DNA from: Clostridia bacterium
GTDB taxonomy: Bacteria > Bacillota > Clostridia > Christensenellales > Borkfalkiaceae
Direction: 5' to 3'
Length of the DNA: 64,000 bases
NCBI GenBank assembly: GCA_017626305.1
Contig: JAGAIW010000116.1
Coordinates: 49,028 to 113,027, forward strand
The notes beneath the pieces are model-generated. The model was not told the DNA's origin, did not search any database, and saw only the letters and a list, made by a program, of their open reading frames with translations. The position numbers and the translations under genes were made by a program. This document shows positions 6,043-16,319 of the stretch, in pieces; within the stretch, counting starts at the first letter, position 1, and every line of letters begins with the position of its first letter.

Positions 6043-8481
6043 ATGAAAGCACCTTTCAGTTGGTTAAAAGATTACGTAGATATAGACGTTTCCGCACAGG
6101 AACTTGCGCAAAAGCTGTTCTCTTGCGGTTTTGAAGTAGAAGGATTGTCCTATCTTGGCGAGAAAATTTCTCGCGTTGTCGTAGGACAGGTGAAATCGCT
6201 CACGCCCCACCCCGATAGCGACCATATGCAAATTTGCGTGGTCGATTGCGGCGAAGAATACGGTAGGGATTTACAAATCGTTACGGGCGCGTCCAACGTA
6301 TACGTAGGCATGAAAACGCCCTGCGCGCTGGACGGCTCGACGGTAGTGGAAAGCAATCCTGCGGTATTAGAAAAAAATCCCGACGCCGTCAAGAAAATTA
6401 AAAAAGGCAAGCTCCGCGGCGTAGAATCGTTTGGTATGCTTTGCTCGGGTGAAGAGCTGGGGATTAACGACGATTATTATGCCGGCGCGGAAGTGGACGG
6501 ACTTTTGGATTTGGACAAAGACGCGCCCGTGGGCGAAGATATCCGCAAAATCGTCGGCTTAGACGACTGGATTTTCGACATTTCCATTACGGCAAACCGT
6601 CCCGATTGTCAATGCATTTTGGGTATCGCGCGCGAAGTAGCGGCAGTACTGCAAAAGCCTTTGAAAGAACCCTGCTACGATTATACGGCGAAAAAGAGCA
6701 ACGCAAAGGACGTAGAAGTGGAAGTACTCGCGCCCGATTTATGTCCGCGTTACGTAGGGCATTACGTAGAAAACGTAACGGGCGGTCAAACGCCCGCATG
6801 GATGAGAAAACGTCTTGCGTTGTCGGGCTTGCGTTCCATTTCGCCTATCGTCGACATCACCAACTTCGTTCTTTTGGAAATGGGTCAACCCATGCACGCG
6901 TTTGACGCCGACGATTTAGGGGAAAGAAAAATCGTCGTCCGCAGAGCGGAACAAGGGGAAAAAATCGTTACGCTCGACGAAAAAGAATTTACGCTCAATC
7001 GTGAAAATCTCGTTATTTGCGACGGGGAAAAGCCCGTTGCTTTGGCAGGGATTATGGGCGGCTTGAACAGCGAAATTAAGGATACGACGAAAAACGTGTA
7101 CTTTGAAGCGGCAAAATTTGCGCGTGATAGCGTGCGTAAAACTTCCCGAGCGCTTGGGCAATCTTCCGATTCGTCTTCGCGTTTTGAAAAGGGCGTAGCT
7201 GCTTACACCAACGCATACGGCATGGCTCGCGCACTGCATTTGATTGAAGAGCTCGGCTGCGGTACGGTAACGGATATTCGCCGCGACGTTTGCGCGGAAG
7301 ACCTTACGCCGCGCGTAATGAAAGCAAGTATTGCCAAAATCAACGCGCTCCTTGGCATCACCGTACCCAACGACGAAATCGAGAATATCCTTACGCGTTT
7401 GCAGTTCAATCCCGTAATCGACGGGGATACGCTGACGGTAACCGTTCCCGGCTATCGCGACGACGTCGACGGCGCGCCCGATTTAGCGGAAGAAATTATC
7501 CGTATGTACGGTTACGAACACATTACCCCGACGTTCTTGGAAAAGGCAAGCGTGACGGGCGGCGGATTGACCGACGAGCAAAAACGCGAAGCGCACTTGA
7601 AAAACGTATTGCGCGTACAAGGTTTTTCCGAAGCGTATAACTATTCTTTCTATTCTCCTAAGGATATCGACCTTATGAAGATTGCGGAAGACGGAGTAGA
7701 AAGAAACGCCGTTAAAATTCTCAATCCCATTAGCGAAGAGCTTTCGTTGATGCGCACCTTCTTAGCGCCGTCCATGCTGGGTAACGCCGTAAGAAATATC
7801 CGTCGCGGCAACGACGAAGGCAGACAGTTTGAAGTGGCTAACGTGTATATCCCCAACGATACGGCGGCGGGGGAACAGCCCGACGAAAGAAAACACGTCG
7901 TGCTCGGTGTTTGGGGCGGTAATAACGACTTCTTTGATATGAAAGGCGCGGTGGAACGTTTGGCGGAAACCTTCCATTTGACCTTTACGTTCGAGCGCGC
8001 AGATAAGCCGTATTTACACCCCGGCGTATCGGCAAACGTACTCTTGGGCAAAGAAACCGTCGGTTGTTTGGGCGAGCTTGACCCTGCTATCGCACTTTCC
8101 TTGGGCTTGGATAAAAAGGTATACCTTGCCGAACTCGATTTGGCGGCGCTCACCGATAAGCTTGACGACGCTATCCGCTATACCAATCTGCCCAAATTCC
8201 CTGCAATCAAGCGCGACCTTGCCTTGATTGCCGACGAAGCGCTTACCTGCGGAGAGATAGAAGAAGTCCTGCTCCATTCGTGTAAATACGTTACGGAAGC
8301 CAAGCTTTTCGACGTATATCGCGGTGGGCAAGTCCCCGAAGGCAAAAAGAGTATGGCGTTCACGCTCACCTTTACGCCCGATAATACGGCGGAAAAGGCG
8401 TTCACGCCCGAAGTGCTTGACAACTTCGTTAAGAAAATCTTAGGTAATTTGAAATTTAAGCTCGGTATCGAGCTGCGTTAA
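6043..8481 (+). CDS. pheT: Phenylalanyl-tRNA synthetase beta subunit
   Basis: 812 residues, full length. It forms the tetramer with PheS and contributes tRNA binding and editing. Domains in order: EMAP/tRNA-binding OB-fold (about 40-150), B3/B4 editing domain (about 210-380), B5 (about 400-480), catalytic-like core (about 490-700) and the ferredoxin-fold anticodon-binding domain at the end (YTNLPKFPAIKRDLALIAD onward). AAGGAG sits upstream. Its transcript probably continues from pheS, unless the intervening repeat hairpins attenuate it. Confidence 0.98.
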   Translation: MKAPFSWLKDYVDIDVSAQELAQKLFSCGFEVEGLSYLGEKISRVVVGQVKSLTPHPDSDHMQICVVDCGEEYGRDLQIVTGASNVYVGMKTPCALDGSTVVESNPAVLEKNPDAVKKIKKGKLRGVESFGMLCSGEELGINDDYYAGAEVDGLLDLDKDAPVGEDIRKIVGLDDWIFDISITANRPDCQCILGIAREVAAVLQKPLKEPCYDYTAKKSNAKDVEVEVLAPDLCPRYVGHYVENVTGGQTPAWMRKRLALSGLRSISPIVDITNFVLLEMGQPMHAFDADDLGERKIVVRRAEQGEKIVTLDEKEFTLNRENLVICDGEKPVALAGIMGGLNSEIKDTTKNVYFEAAKFARDSVRKTSRALGQSSDSSSRFEKGVAAYTNAYGMARALHLIEELGCGTVTDIRRDVCAEDLTPRVMKASIAKINALLGITVPNDEIENILTRLQFNPVIDGDTLTVTVPGYRDDVDGAPDLAEEIIRMYGYEHITPTFLEKASVTGGGLTDEQKREAHLKNVLRVQGFSEAYNYSFYSPKDIDLMKIAEDGVERNAVKILNPISEELSLMRTFLAPSMLGNAVRNIRRGNDEGRQFEVANVYIPNDTAAGEQPDERKHVVLGVWGGNNDFFDMKGAVERLAETFHLTFTFERADKPYLHPGVSANVLLGKETVGCLGELDPAIALSLGLDKKVYLAELDLAALTDKLDDAIRYTNLPKFPAIKRDLALIADEALTCGEIEEVLLHSCKYVTEAKLFDVYRGGQVPEGKKSMAFTLTFTPDNTAEKAFTPEVLDNFVKKILGNLKFKLGIELR

Positions 8482-8494
8482 ACGGAGAAGAAGA

Positions 8495-9373
8495 TTGAAA
8501 CGGCAAGAAAAGCTGCTTTCGACGGGATTTTTCAACGTCGATAAACCGTCGGGACTCACGTCGTCGACGGTAGTCAACAAATGCAAATGGCTTTCAGGCG
8601 TACCCTGCGGACATATGGGTACGCTTGATCCGCTTGCCAGCGGCGTCCTGCCCGTAGGGGTGGGCAACGCCACGCGTCTTTTCGACCACTTTTTAGAAAA
8701 GGAAAAAGTGTATTTGGCGCATTTCACGTTCGGCGTAAGCTCGGATACCTTGGATAGCACGGGCAAGCTCGTCTACGGCGGAGAAATCCCTACGCCGCAG
8801 CAAATTGAAAACGTCCTGCCCGCCTTTTTCGGGGATATTATGCAAGTACCGCCCAAATACAGCGCAAAAAACGTCAACGGTCGTAGGGGATACGAGCTTG
8901 CGCGTGCAGGCGTGGATTTTGAACTTGCGGCAAAAAAAGTGCATATTTTCGGTATGCGCTTAACCGAGCAAATCGACGAAAAAACGTTCGGCATTGAAAT
9001 TCGTTGCGGCGGCGGTACGTATATCCGCTCGCTTGCAAGGGATATCGCAACAGCTTTGCATACCAACGCCGTGATGAGTGCGCTCCGCCGCACCAAAAGC
9101 GGTATTTTTGAAATCGGCAATAGTATTCCGTTTTCCTTTTTAGAAAACGATCCGCCCGTAAGCGAGCTTGAAAAATACCTTATTCCTACCGAAAGCGTAT
9201 TGCCCTTCCCCGTTTTTCAAACGCAGGGCAAGGAAGAGCAAATGCTGTTTAACGGTATGACGGTATTTACCGATTACGTCGACGGCACGTATAAAATTTA
9301 TAAAGACGACGCCTTTTACGGACTGTTGGAAGTTACGAAAAAACGGGCGAAAATCAAGACGAAATTATGTTAA
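8495..9373 (+). CDS. truB: tRNA pseudouridine-55 synthase
   Basis: 292 residues. Converts U55 in the T-loop of tRNAs to pseudouridine. The catalytic aspartate is D45 in GHMGTLDPLASGVLPVG. The start is a TTG at 8495 with GGAG eight to nine bases upstream; it gives the expected N-terminus (FFNVDKPSGLTS) and no ATG fits. It begins 14 bases after pheT, and its last seven bases overlap ribF, in the usual truB-ribF pairing. Confidence 0.96.
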   Translation: MKRQEKLLSTGFFNVDKPSGLTSSTVVNKCKWLSGVPCGHMGTLDPLASGVLPVGVGNATRLFDHFLEKEKVYLAHFTFGVSSDTLDSTGKLVYGGEIPTPQQIENVLPAFFGDIMQVPPKYSAKNVNGRRGYELARAGVDFELAAKKVHIFGMRLTEQIDEKTFGIEIRCGGGTYIRSLARDIATALHTNAVMSALRRTKSGIFEIGNSIPFSFLENDPPVSELEKYLIPTESVLPFPVFQTQGKEEQMLFNGMTVFTDYVDGTYKIYKDDAFYGLLEVTKKRAKIKTKLC

Positions 9374-10233
9374 AGACGGTAGATTTGACAACCAAACGCC
9401 ATGAAAATAAGCATACCGTTATGTTGCTTGGCGGGTTTGACGGCTTGCATATCGGGCATAGGACGTTGCTTACCTGCGCGCAAAAATACGGCTTGCCCGT
9501 AGGAGTAATGAGTATCGTTGGCGGTAAGGACGAGAAGAGCCTGTTTACCTTTGCCGAACGGGAAGATGTCTTTTTACGTGCAGGCGCGGATTTTGTTTTC
9601 GAGCTCCCGTTTTGCAAAATCAAAGACCTTTCTCCCGAAAGCTTTATTTCCTTGCTGGAAAAGGAATTTTTCCCTAAGGTATTCGTTTGCGGGGAAGATT
9701 TTCGCTTTGGTAGCGGCGCAAGCGGTAACGTTGAAACGTTAAAAAGTATGGGGCATGTATGCGTTGAAGTTTGTCCACAGGTCAAAATCGGCGAGAAAAA
9801 GATTAGTTCTACCATGATAAAAGAATATTTATCAAAAGGCGACGTTTGTATGGCGAAAAAGCTTTTAGGGGAAGAGTTTTTCCTGCTTGGCGAAGTTTTT
9901 CGCGACCGCGGCGTTGGCAAAACGCTGGGCTTTCCGACGGCAAACGTGCGCTATGCAAAAGAGAAATTCCCCTTAAAAATAGGGGTGTATGAAACACGCG
10001 TTACCGTGGACGGCAAGACGTATAAGGGTATAACCAACTACGGCGCAAGACCAACTTTTGATAATACCGACGTGTTGACGGAAACGTATTTGGACGGCTT
10101 TTCGGGGGATTTGTACGGAAAAACCATAAAAATCTCCTTCGTTCGTTTTATGCGCGAAATACAAAAATTTGAAAGCAAAGATAAGCTTATAGAGCAATTA
10201 CAATCGGATATAAGGAGTGTGAGAAAAGCATGA
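9367..10233 (+). CDS. ribF: Bifunctional riboflavin kinase / FAD synthetase
   Basis: 288 residues. Makes FMN and FAD from riboflavin. The N-terminal nucleotidyltransferase domain (1-160) has the GGFDGLHIGHRTLL motif (GxxDGxHxGH); the C-terminal flavokinase domain has GKTLGFPTANV and GITNYGARPTFD. The ATG overlaps the truB stop by seven bases, indicating coupling. Confidence 0.95.
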   Translation: MLKTVDLTTKRHENKHTVMLLGGFDGLHIGHRTLLTCAQKYGLPVGVMSIVGGKDEKSLFTFAEREDVFLRAGADFVFELPFCKIKDLSPESFISLLEKEFFPKVFVCGEDFRFGSGASGNVETLKSMGHVCVEVCPQVKIGEKKISSTMIKEYLSKGDVCMAKKLLGEEFFLLGEVFRDRGVGKTLGFPTANVRYAKEKFPLKIGVYETRVTVDGKTYKGITNYGARPTFDNTDVLTETYLDGFSGDLYGKTIKISFVRFMREIQKFESKDKLIEQLQSDIRSVRKA

Positions 10234-11075
10234 TTAAATTTGGACCGAGCGGGAATAGTGAAAGTTTTTATGCGGCGGGCTATAAGCACACGGAAGACGC
10301 GGCGGCGTTTGTCAAAGAACGCGGCTTAGATTGCTTTGAATATTCCTTTGGGCGCGGTGTGCGCATGACGGAAGAAAAGGCGATCTCTATCGGCGAAGCC
10401 TTTCAAAAGGCGGGCGTTGAGATTTCCGTTCACGCGCCGTACTTTATCAATTTTGCTAACCCTGACGACGAAATGGCGGCAAAGTCCTACGGCTACGTGC
10501 TTGACAGCGCGAAAATGTGTAAGCTTATGGGCGGAAAGCGTATCGTGTTCCACCCCGCCGCGCAGGGGAAAGCCACGCGCGAAGACGCCGTTGCGCTCAC
10601 CGAAGAACGTTTAAAAGTGCTTAGGGATTACATATATTGTAACGACTTGCAGGATATGATATTTTGTCCCGAAACCATGGGCAAGCACGCGCAAATCGGT
10701 ACGGTAGAAGAAATCGTTCGTTTTTGTAAGGTCGACCCCGTCTATACCCCGTGCGTCGATTTTGGACATATCAATGCAAGGGAAGGCGGTTCTTTGAAAA
10801 CCGCAGGGGACTATGAAGACAGGCTTTCGTATATGATTAGCGAGCTTGGCTACGAGCGTATGAAACATTTTCACGTGCATTTTTCCAAAATCATGTACGG
10901 AGCGAAAGGCGAAGTCAAGCATCTTACCTTTGCCGACGAAGTCTACGGGCCTGAATTTTCAACGCTTGCGGGAGTGTTGAAAAAGCTGAATCTTTATCCG
11001 TATATCGTCAGCGAGTCGGACGGAACGCAGGTGGAAGACGCAAGCGATATGAAAAAAACGTACGAGAACGCATAA
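10230..11075 (+). CDS. AP endonuclease IV-like TIM-barrel protein
   Basis: 281 residues, similar to Nfo/endonuclease IV and xylose-isomerase-like TIM barrels. Candidate zinc ligands are the histidines in SVHAPYF, RIVFHPAA, VDFGHINA and KHFHVHFSK and the acidic residues in FCPETMG and SESDG, in the order expected for the trinuclear centre. The start overlaps the ribF stop as ATGA. Authentic Nfo cuts abasic DNA; many Clostridial relatives are uncharacterised, so the substrate is uncertain. Confidence 0.85.
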   Translation: MIKFGPSGNSESFYAAGYKHTEDAAAFVKERGLDCFEYSFGRGVRMTEEKAISIGEAFQKAGVEISVHAPYFINFANPDDEMAAKSYGYVLDSAKMCKLMGGKRIVFHPAAQGKATREDAVALTEERLKVLRDYIYCNDLQDMIFCPETMGKHAQIGTVEEIVRFCKVDPVYTPCVDFGHINAREGGSLKTAGDYEDRLSYMISELGYERMKHFHVHFSKIMYGAKGEVKHLTFADEVYGPEFSTLAGVLKKLNLYPYIVSESDGTQVEDASDMKKTYENA

Positions 11076-11101
11076 AAATTCATTTATTATTTGTCGTATA
11101 C

Positions 11102-11130
11102 TTGACGAATGAGAAAATATTTGGTAAAAT
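11102..11130 (+). promoter_or_regulatory. Sigma-A promoter
   Basis: TTGACG (11102-11107), 17-bp spacer, TAAAAT (11125-11130), upstream of the peptidase gene at 11152. Confidence 0.7.
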
Positions 11131-11151
11131 AGTAAAGAAGACAGGTTTTTT

Positions 11152-12207
11152 ATGTTAGTCACCAACGGAAAGAAATTATTACAATCGTCTAAAACGGACG
11201 CTATATACGTTTCCTGTGAGTTTTTACTTCGCTACGTTACGGGGCTTGACCCCGAAAACGGTTGCGCTATCGTAGACGAAACGGGTACTACGCTGTATAC
11301 CGATATGCGGTATATGGAAGCGGCGGAAAAGCTGTTCAAGGGTACGGACGTTACCCCTGTTTTGTATAAGCAAAGCGACGTGCAGTCCCGTCTTGCTGGC
11401 TATAACAGCGTGGGCGTTTCGTTTGACTGGACTTCACACGTGGAATACCTTGCTTTGGAAAAAGCAGGCGTGAAAATGCAAAACGTGGACGAAGGTTTCC
11501 GCGCCGCTATGGCGGTGAAAAACGAATGGGAGCTTGCGCAAATCCAAAAGGCTTGCGATATCGCGGAAGAGAGCTTTCTTGCGTTACTTCCCGAAATCAA
11601 GGAAGGCATGACGGAAACGGAAGTCGCGGCGCTGTTGGAATACAATATGCGTAAACGCGGCGCACAGGGCTTAGCGTTCCCGACGATTGTCGCATTCGGC
11701 GCGCACGCTGCCGTTCCCCATCATGAAACGGGGGAAACAAAGCTTAGCTTTGGCGACGAAATTTTGATTGATTTTGGTTGCCGCGTCAACGGTTACTGTT
11801 CGGATATTACCCGTACGTTTTTGTTTGGCGACGATAACAAGCACGAAGAATTTAAAAAGGCGTACCAAGCGGTACTCACGGCGCATACCCTTGTCAAAGA
11901 ACAGGCAAAAAGCGGCATGACGGGCGCGCAGGTAGACGCGATTGCGAGAACGTATTTGCAAGAGCAGGGCTACGGTGAATTGTTTACCCATTCGCTTGGC
12001 CACGGTATCGGGCTCAACGTGCACGAATTCCCGTACGTAAGTAAGAATCGGGATTGCGTGCTTGAAGATAATATGGTATTCTCGGACGAACCGGGGGTAT
12101 ATAAACAGGGAGAATACGGTATCCGTATCGAAGATACGATTACTTTGCAAAACGGAAAAGTGAAGAGCTTTATGTCCAAAACGGATAGAAATCTCATTAT
12201 TTTATAA
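11152..12207 (+). CDS. M24 family Xaa-Pro aminopeptidase
   Basis: 351 residues, aminopeptidase P/prolidase type. It removes N-terminal residues preceding proline using two metal ions. The creatinase-like N-terminal domain (1-120) precedes the pita-bread catalytic domain. Metal ligands are visible in [19 protein letters not shown] (two Asp), [12 protein letters not shown] (His), and the Glu residues in [10 protein letters not shown] and IRIEDT. It forms a small unit with efp 34 bases downstream, an arrangement frequent in Firmicutes. Confidence 0.94.
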   Translation: MLVTNGKKLLQSSKTDAIYVSCEFLLRYVTGLDPENGCAIVDETGTTLYTDMRYMEAAEKLFKGTDVTPVLYKQSDVQSRLAGYNSVGVSFDWTSHVEYLALEKAGVKMQNVDEGFRAAMAVKNEWELAQIQKACDIAEESFLALLPEIKEGMTETEVAALLEYNMRKRGAQGLAFPTIVAFGAHAAVPHHETGETKLSFGDEILIDFGCRVNGYCSDITRTFLFGDDNKHEEFKKAYQAVLTAHTLVKEQAKSGMTGAQVDAIARTYLQEQGYGELFTHSLGHGIGLNVHEFPYVSKNRDCVLEDNMVFSDEPGVYKQGEYGIRIEDTITLQNGKVKSFMSKTDRNLIIL

Positions 12208-12241
12208 AAAAGAAAAAAGCAATACAAGGAGAAAAAAAAGT

Positions 12242-12805
12242 ATGGCACAAATTTTGGCAGGCGACATTCGTAAAGGCGTAACCTTCGAATACAAGAGCGG
12301 TGTTTACACCGTTACCGACTTCCAGCACGTAAAACCCGGTAAGGGTGCGGCGTTCGTTCGCGCAACGTTGAAAAACGTCGTAACGGGACAAGTTCTTTCC
12401 AACGAAACGTTCAACCCCACGGCAAAGCTGGAAACGGCGCAGGTAGAAACGAAGAAGATGACGTATTCCTATTACGACGGCGAATTCTACGTATTCATGG
12501 ACGAAGAATACAATCAAGAAATGCTTTCCTTCGACCAAGTAGAAGAAGCGCTCAAATATATCAAGGAAAACGATATGGTTACCGTGAAATTCCTTTACGG
12601 CAAAGCGTTCTCTGTTGAACCCGAAAACTTCGTTGAACTCAAAGTTATCGAAGCTGAACCGGGTGTTAAGGGCAACACCGCTACCAACGTTATGAAAAAC
12701 GCGAAGGTAGAAACGGGCGCAACCATTCAAGTTCCCATGTTTGTAGAAGAAGGCGAAACCATTCGTATCGACACGAGAACGGGCGAATACATGAGCCGCG
12801 TTTAA
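12242..12805 (+). CDS. efp: Elongation factor P
   Basis: 187 residues. Relieves ribosome stalling at consecutive prolines. Three OB-like domains; the tip lysine K34 sits in [10 protein letters not shown], the site modified in many bacteria. No modification enzyme genes are in this window. AAGGAG is upstream; it directly follows the aminopeptidase P gene. Confidence 0.98.
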   Translation: MAQILAGDIRKGVTFEYKSGVYTVTDFQHVKPGKGAAFVRATLKNVVTGQVLSNETFNPTAKLETAQVETKKMTYSYYDGEFYVFMDEEYNQEMLSFDQVEEALKYIKENDMVTVKFLYGKAFSVEPENFVELKVIEAEPGVKGNTATNVMKNAKVETGATIQVPMFVEEGETIRIDTRTGEYMSRV

Positions 12806-12834
12806 TTTTCATTTTGATTTGACAACGGACGAAA

Positions 12835-12862
12835 TGCAGGATTTTCACCGATCCTGCGTTTT
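12835..12862 (+). terminator. Probable terminator after efp
   Basis: GCAGGAT / ATCCTGC stem with a nine-base loop and a short GTTTTGTT tail. Moderate strength. Confidence 0.6.
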
Positions 12863-12883
12863 GTTGCGTTATCGGGGAGTATT

Positions 12884-13321
12884 ATGAAAGCAGTAGTGCA
12901 ACGCGTAAAGCGTACCACGCTCGACGTGGACGGGCAACGCATATCCGAAATCCCATTCGGACTTACCGTCTTTTTAGGGATTAAGTGTGAAGACACCAAA
13001 GCGCAGGCGGAATACCTTGCGCGTAAAATTGCGAATCTTCGTATCTTTGAAGACGAAAACGGGAAAATGAATTTATCCGTGAAAGACGTGCAAGGAGAAG
13101 TACTCATGGTGTCGCAATTCACTTTATACGGCGACGCGTCGCACGGCAACCGTCCCAGCTTTACGCTTGCTCAGCGTCCTGAAAAGGCAGAGCCTTTATA
13201 TGAATATGCGGTGGAGCAGCTATCTTCCTACGGTATCCCCGTCAAAAAGGGCGTATTTGGCGCAGATATGCAAATATCCCAACACAACGACGGTCCCGTT
13301 ACCATTTTGTTGGAAACGTAA
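12884..13321 (+). CDS. dtd: D-aminoacyl-tRNA deacylase
   Basis: 145 residues, the standard length. Hydrolyses D-amino acids from mischarged tRNAs. The two active-site motifs are present: SQFTLYG and the C-terminal GPVTILLE (Gly-Pro motif). GGGGAG lies upstream of the ATG. Confidence 0.96.
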   Translation: MKAVVQRVKRTTLDVDGQRISEIPFGLTVFLGIKCEDTKAQAEYLARKIANLRIFEDENGKMNLSVKDVQGEVLMVSQFTLYGDASHGNRPSFTLAQRPEKAEPLYEYAVEQLSSYGIPVKKGVFGADMQISQHNDGPVTILLET

Positions 13322-13342
13322 GGGCGAAAAAATACATAAAAA

Positions 13343-13397
13343 CACAACTCTACTCGGGGTAGATATTAAAATCTACTTTGGGTAGAGTTGTTATTTT
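13343..13397 (+). terminator. Terminator after dtd
   Basis: CAACTCTAC (13345-13353) pairs with GTAGAGTTG (13382-13390), with an inner TAGAT/ATCTA helix, followed by TTATTTTTAT. Near-symmetric, so it may work in both directions. Confidence 0.8.
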
Positions 13398-13533
13398 TAT
13401 TGCGTAGAGTGTCATACTGTTTGAGTAGACGGAAAACACCCGTGAAAAGGTTGAATTTTTTATCGGAAAGGCATACAATAACGTTGTTGAAATCGGGCAA
13501 GAAAAAAATCCCTTTTTCAAAGGAGTATATTTT

Positions 13534-14658
13534 ATGCAAGCGATAAAGACGAATAAGCAGAAGAAAATTATGCAAAAAATTGAAAAATTGCAAACGGAGC
13601 TGAAAAAGATAGAAATGCAACAACAGGAAATGCAAAATCGAAAAATGCGTAACCGCAAAACATTCCCCGTATTCTTTGCGGCGGACGATAATTATTTGCC
13701 GTATTTATCGGTGGCGTTACGTTCGTTAAAGGAAAACGCCGACCGCACGCACATTTACGAAATATACGTTTTGCACGCAGGCGTGGATAACGCTGCGTAT
13801 GAAGCGCAAATTCTTACCTTTTCCGAACCCGATTTTTCGGTGTCTTTCGTAGACGTAGGCGAAAAGCTCAAAGAAATCAAACGCGCGTTACAGCTGCGCG
13901 ATTATTATACGGGCGCAACCTATTACCGCATTTTTATAGCAGGCATGTTTCCTAACTTGGATAAGGCAATTTATTTGGATAGCGATATCATTGTCCGCGG
14001 CGATATTTCCCGTTTATTTGACGTAAGCTTAGGCAATAATCTTGTTGCCGCCGTCCCCGATACCGCGGTGGCGTCGGTGAAGGAATTCCGCCGCTATACC
14101 CAAGAAGTGCTGGGGATAGAATATAGCCGCTACTTCAACGCGGGCGTGCTTGTCATGAACTTGAAAAAATTCCGTGAAGACCATTTTTACGATCGGTTTT
14201 GTGCACTCTTGCGCGAGTATAAATTCAGCGTTGCGCAAGATCAGGACTATCTCAACGTGCTTTGCAAAGACAAGGTTAAGTTGCTCTCCAAAACGTGGAA
14301 TACCATGCCTATCGGCGGAGATAAAAATAAAACGCCCATGCTAGTGCATTACAATTTAACAGCCAAGCCTTGGCATTATGCGGATATTCCGTATGCCGAG
14401 CTTTTTTGGGCATACGCTAAATCCGATCCGTTTTATCCAACCCTGCAACAGCAGCTGTATACCTACGATAAAGCTTGTCGGGATAAGGACGCGACTACGG
14501 AAAAGGCGTTGATAGCCTTGGCGATACGCGAATGTGAGCGAGAAGATAATTATTTGAAGGTGCGTCAAAAGGCAGAAAAGCTGTACGCGGAATATTGCGC
14601 TGAGCAACAAACGGAAATATTAGAAGAAGAACAGGAGTTACAGCCCGTCGGCGTATAA
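13534..14658 (+). CDS. Glycosyltransferase family 8 protein
   Basis: 374 residues. Residues 1-42 are a lysine/glutamine-rich coiled coil, then a GT-A fold of family 8 (PVFFAADDNYLPYLSVALRSL) with the metal-binding DxD as YLDSDIIV, the FNAGVLVMNL segment, and LVHYN near the end of the catalytic part. Family 8 enzymes move hexoses from UDP or ADP donors to lipid or surface glycans. Paired with an acyltransferase 11 bases downstream, which points to glycolipid or cell-envelope assembly (inference). The C-terminal 60 residues are charged. Confidence 0.92.
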   Translation: MQAIKTNKQKKIMQKIEKLQTELKKIEMQQQEMQNRKMRNRKTFPVFFAADDNYLPYLSVALRSLKENADRTHIYEIYVLHAGVDNAAYEAQILTFSEPDFSVSFVDVGEKLKEIKRALQLRDYYTGATYYRIFIAGMFPNLDKAIYLDSDIIVRGDISRLFDVSLGNNLVAAVPDTAVASVKEFRRYTQEVLGIEYSRYFNAGVLVMNLKKFREDHFYDRFCALLREYKFSVAQDQDYLNVLCKDKVKLLSKTWNTMPIGGDKNKTPMLVHYNLTAKPWHYADIPYAELFWAYAKSDPFYPTLQQQLYTYDKACRDKDATTEKALIALAIRECEREDNYLKVRQKAEKLYAEYCAEQQTEILEEEQELQPVGV

Positions 14659-14669
14659 AGGATAGTACC

Positions 14670-15515
14670 ATGGACGAAAACAAGCTTTCCGAAGATAGAA
14701 AAAGGATACTCGATAAAATTCAAGAATATGAAAAAAACGGCTGGTTTGACAAGGACGTGGAAGAAGATCCGCCCGCGCCTGAATTGCTCCCGGATAAGGT
14801 GGACTATTTAAGTAAAAAACTGTCGACGAAAATTTCCCGCCGTATTGCGAACTTCGTAGGGGATAGGTACTTTTTGGGTTTAATTAAAAAGGACGTTCTC
14901 GTGATTGACGGCGTGGAAGGGGAAGAACACCTTTCCGCGCTTAAAAACGGAGCTATCGTTACCTGTAACCATTTTTCGCCGTTTGATAATTATATCGTTT
15001 TTCATTGTATTCGTAAGGCGTTGCCGAGAAAGTATCTGTATAAAGTTATCCGTGAAGGCAATTACACCAACTTCCCTGGGTTGTTCGGCTTTTTATTCCG
15101 TCATTGTAATACGTTACCGCTTTCGTCTAATCGACGTACTATGATAAATTTTTTATCTGCCGTGCAAACGCTGCTTAAACGTGGAGAAAGCATACTTATC
15201 TACCCCGAACAGGGTATGTGGTGGAATTATAAAAAGCCCCGTCCGTTTAAAATAGGCGGTTTTAAAATGGCGTATAAAGCGAACGTACCCGTCTTGCCTA
15301 CCTTTATCACCATGCAGGACGATCCTGATAGAGTAGACGAAAACGGCTATCCCGTACAACGGCATACGTTGCATATCCTGCCGCCGCTGTATCCTGACTT
15401 ATCGTTGGGGGAAAAGCTAGGCGCGGAAAAGCTCTGCCAAGACGCTTACGCCGCGTGTAAAGCGAAATACGAAGAAGTGTATCAAATACCGCTCGTTTAC
15501 CATACGCAAATATAA
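14670..15515 (+). CDS. 1-acyl-glycerol-3-phosphate acyltransferase family protein
   Basis: 281 residues of the PlsC family. The catalytic HX4D is seen as CNHFSPFDN, and the later block YPEQGMWW corresponds to the substrate-binding EGT/EG motif. About 70 charged residues precede the acyltransferase domain. It likely acylates lysophosphatidate or a related lipid at the membrane. Co-transcribed with the GT8 gene. Confidence 0.9.
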   Translation: MDENKLSEDRKRILDKIQEYEKNGWFDKDVEEDPPAPELLPDKVDYLSKKLSTKISRRIANFVGDRYFLGLIKKDVLVIDGVEGEEHLSALKNGAIVTCNHFSPFDNYIVFHCIRKALPRKYLYKVIREGNYTNFPGLFGFLFRHCNTLPLSSNRRTMINFLSAVQTLLKRGESILIYPEQGMWWNYKKPRPFKIGGFKMAYKANVPVLPTFITMQDDPDRVDENGYPVQRHTLHILPPLYPDLSLGEKLGAEKLCQDAYAACKAKYEEVYQIPLVYHTQI

Positions 15516-15517
15516 AA

Positions 15518-15555
15518 AACCCCCGTTCCAAATGACGTCGGAACGGGGGTTCGTT
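15518..15555. terminator. Bidirectional terminator
   Basis: Perfect 12-bp stem AACCCCCGTTCC / GGAACGGGGGTT between the convergent acyltransferase and dapB genes, with A- and T-rich flanks. Confidence 0.9.
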
Positions 15556-15563
15556 TTCTCGTT

Positions 15564-16319
15564 TTATTCGGCGAGCAGGTCTTTCATCTCATAACTGCCT
15601 GCCTGTTTTTGGAAAATAAACTTCGCCGCGCGGATTGCGCCAACGGCAAAAACACGCTTGCTTGCCGCGCTGTGGGACACGGTAATCACTTCGTCTTCGC
15701 CTGCGAAAATCACTTCGTGTTCGCCCACGATCGTGCCGCCGCGTACGGCGTGAATACCGATTTCGTTTTTCGTTCTTGCGCCGACGATACCTTCTCTGCC
15801 GCCGACGTAATTTTTCTTGCCGTCAAACGCTTCGTTGACGGAATCGGCAAGCATCAAAGCCGTACCCGAAGGCGCGTCCTTTTTCAAATTGTGGTGTTTT
15901 TCAATAATTTCCACGTCAAACGCGTCGCCCAAAATTTGCGCTGCCGCTTTAACGAGCGCTTGCATAACGTTGACTCCTAACGACAGGTTGGCGGTTTTGA
16001 AAATTGCCACTTCCTTGGCGTATTCGTCAATCAGCGCCAAATCTTCTTTGCTAAAACCTGTTGAAGCGAGCACGATACCCAAACGCTTTTGCTTGGCGTA
16101 TTCCAAACGTTCTTGTAAATTTTCCGCGGAAGAAAAGTCGATAATGACGTCCGCTTCTTCTTGGATATCGGCAAAACGCGTGTATACGGGGATACCGATT
16201 TCTCTGGGATATAAATCCACGCCGCAAACGGCGACCGCCTGTTCGTCCGACGCAAGCAGGGAAAGAACGTTGCCGCCCATTTTACCGCATGCGCCGCAAA
16301 GGATAATTCTCGTTTTCAT
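15564..16319 (-). CDS. dapB: 4-hydroxy-tetrahydrodipicolinate reductase
   Basis: 251 residues. NAD(P)H-dependent second step of the diaminopimelate branch. The Rossmann motif is GACGKMGGNV, and the catalytic block is EKHHNLKKDAPSGTA (His-His and Lys). Its start overlaps the dapA stop by one base. Last gene of the riboswitch-controlled asd-dapA-dapB operon. Confidence 0.97.
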   Translation of the reverse strand: MKTRIILCGACGKMGGNVLSLLASDEQAVAVCGVDLYPREIGIPVYTRFADIQEEADVIIDFSSAENLQERLEYAKQKRLGIVLASTGFSKEDLALIDEYAKEVAIFKTANLSLGVNVMQALVKAAAQILGDAFDVEIIEKHHNLKKDAPSGTALMLADSVNEAFDGKKNYVGGREGIVGARTKNEIGIHAVRGGTIVGEHEVIFAGEDEVITVSHSAASKRVFAVGAIRAAKFIFQKQAGSYEMKDLLAE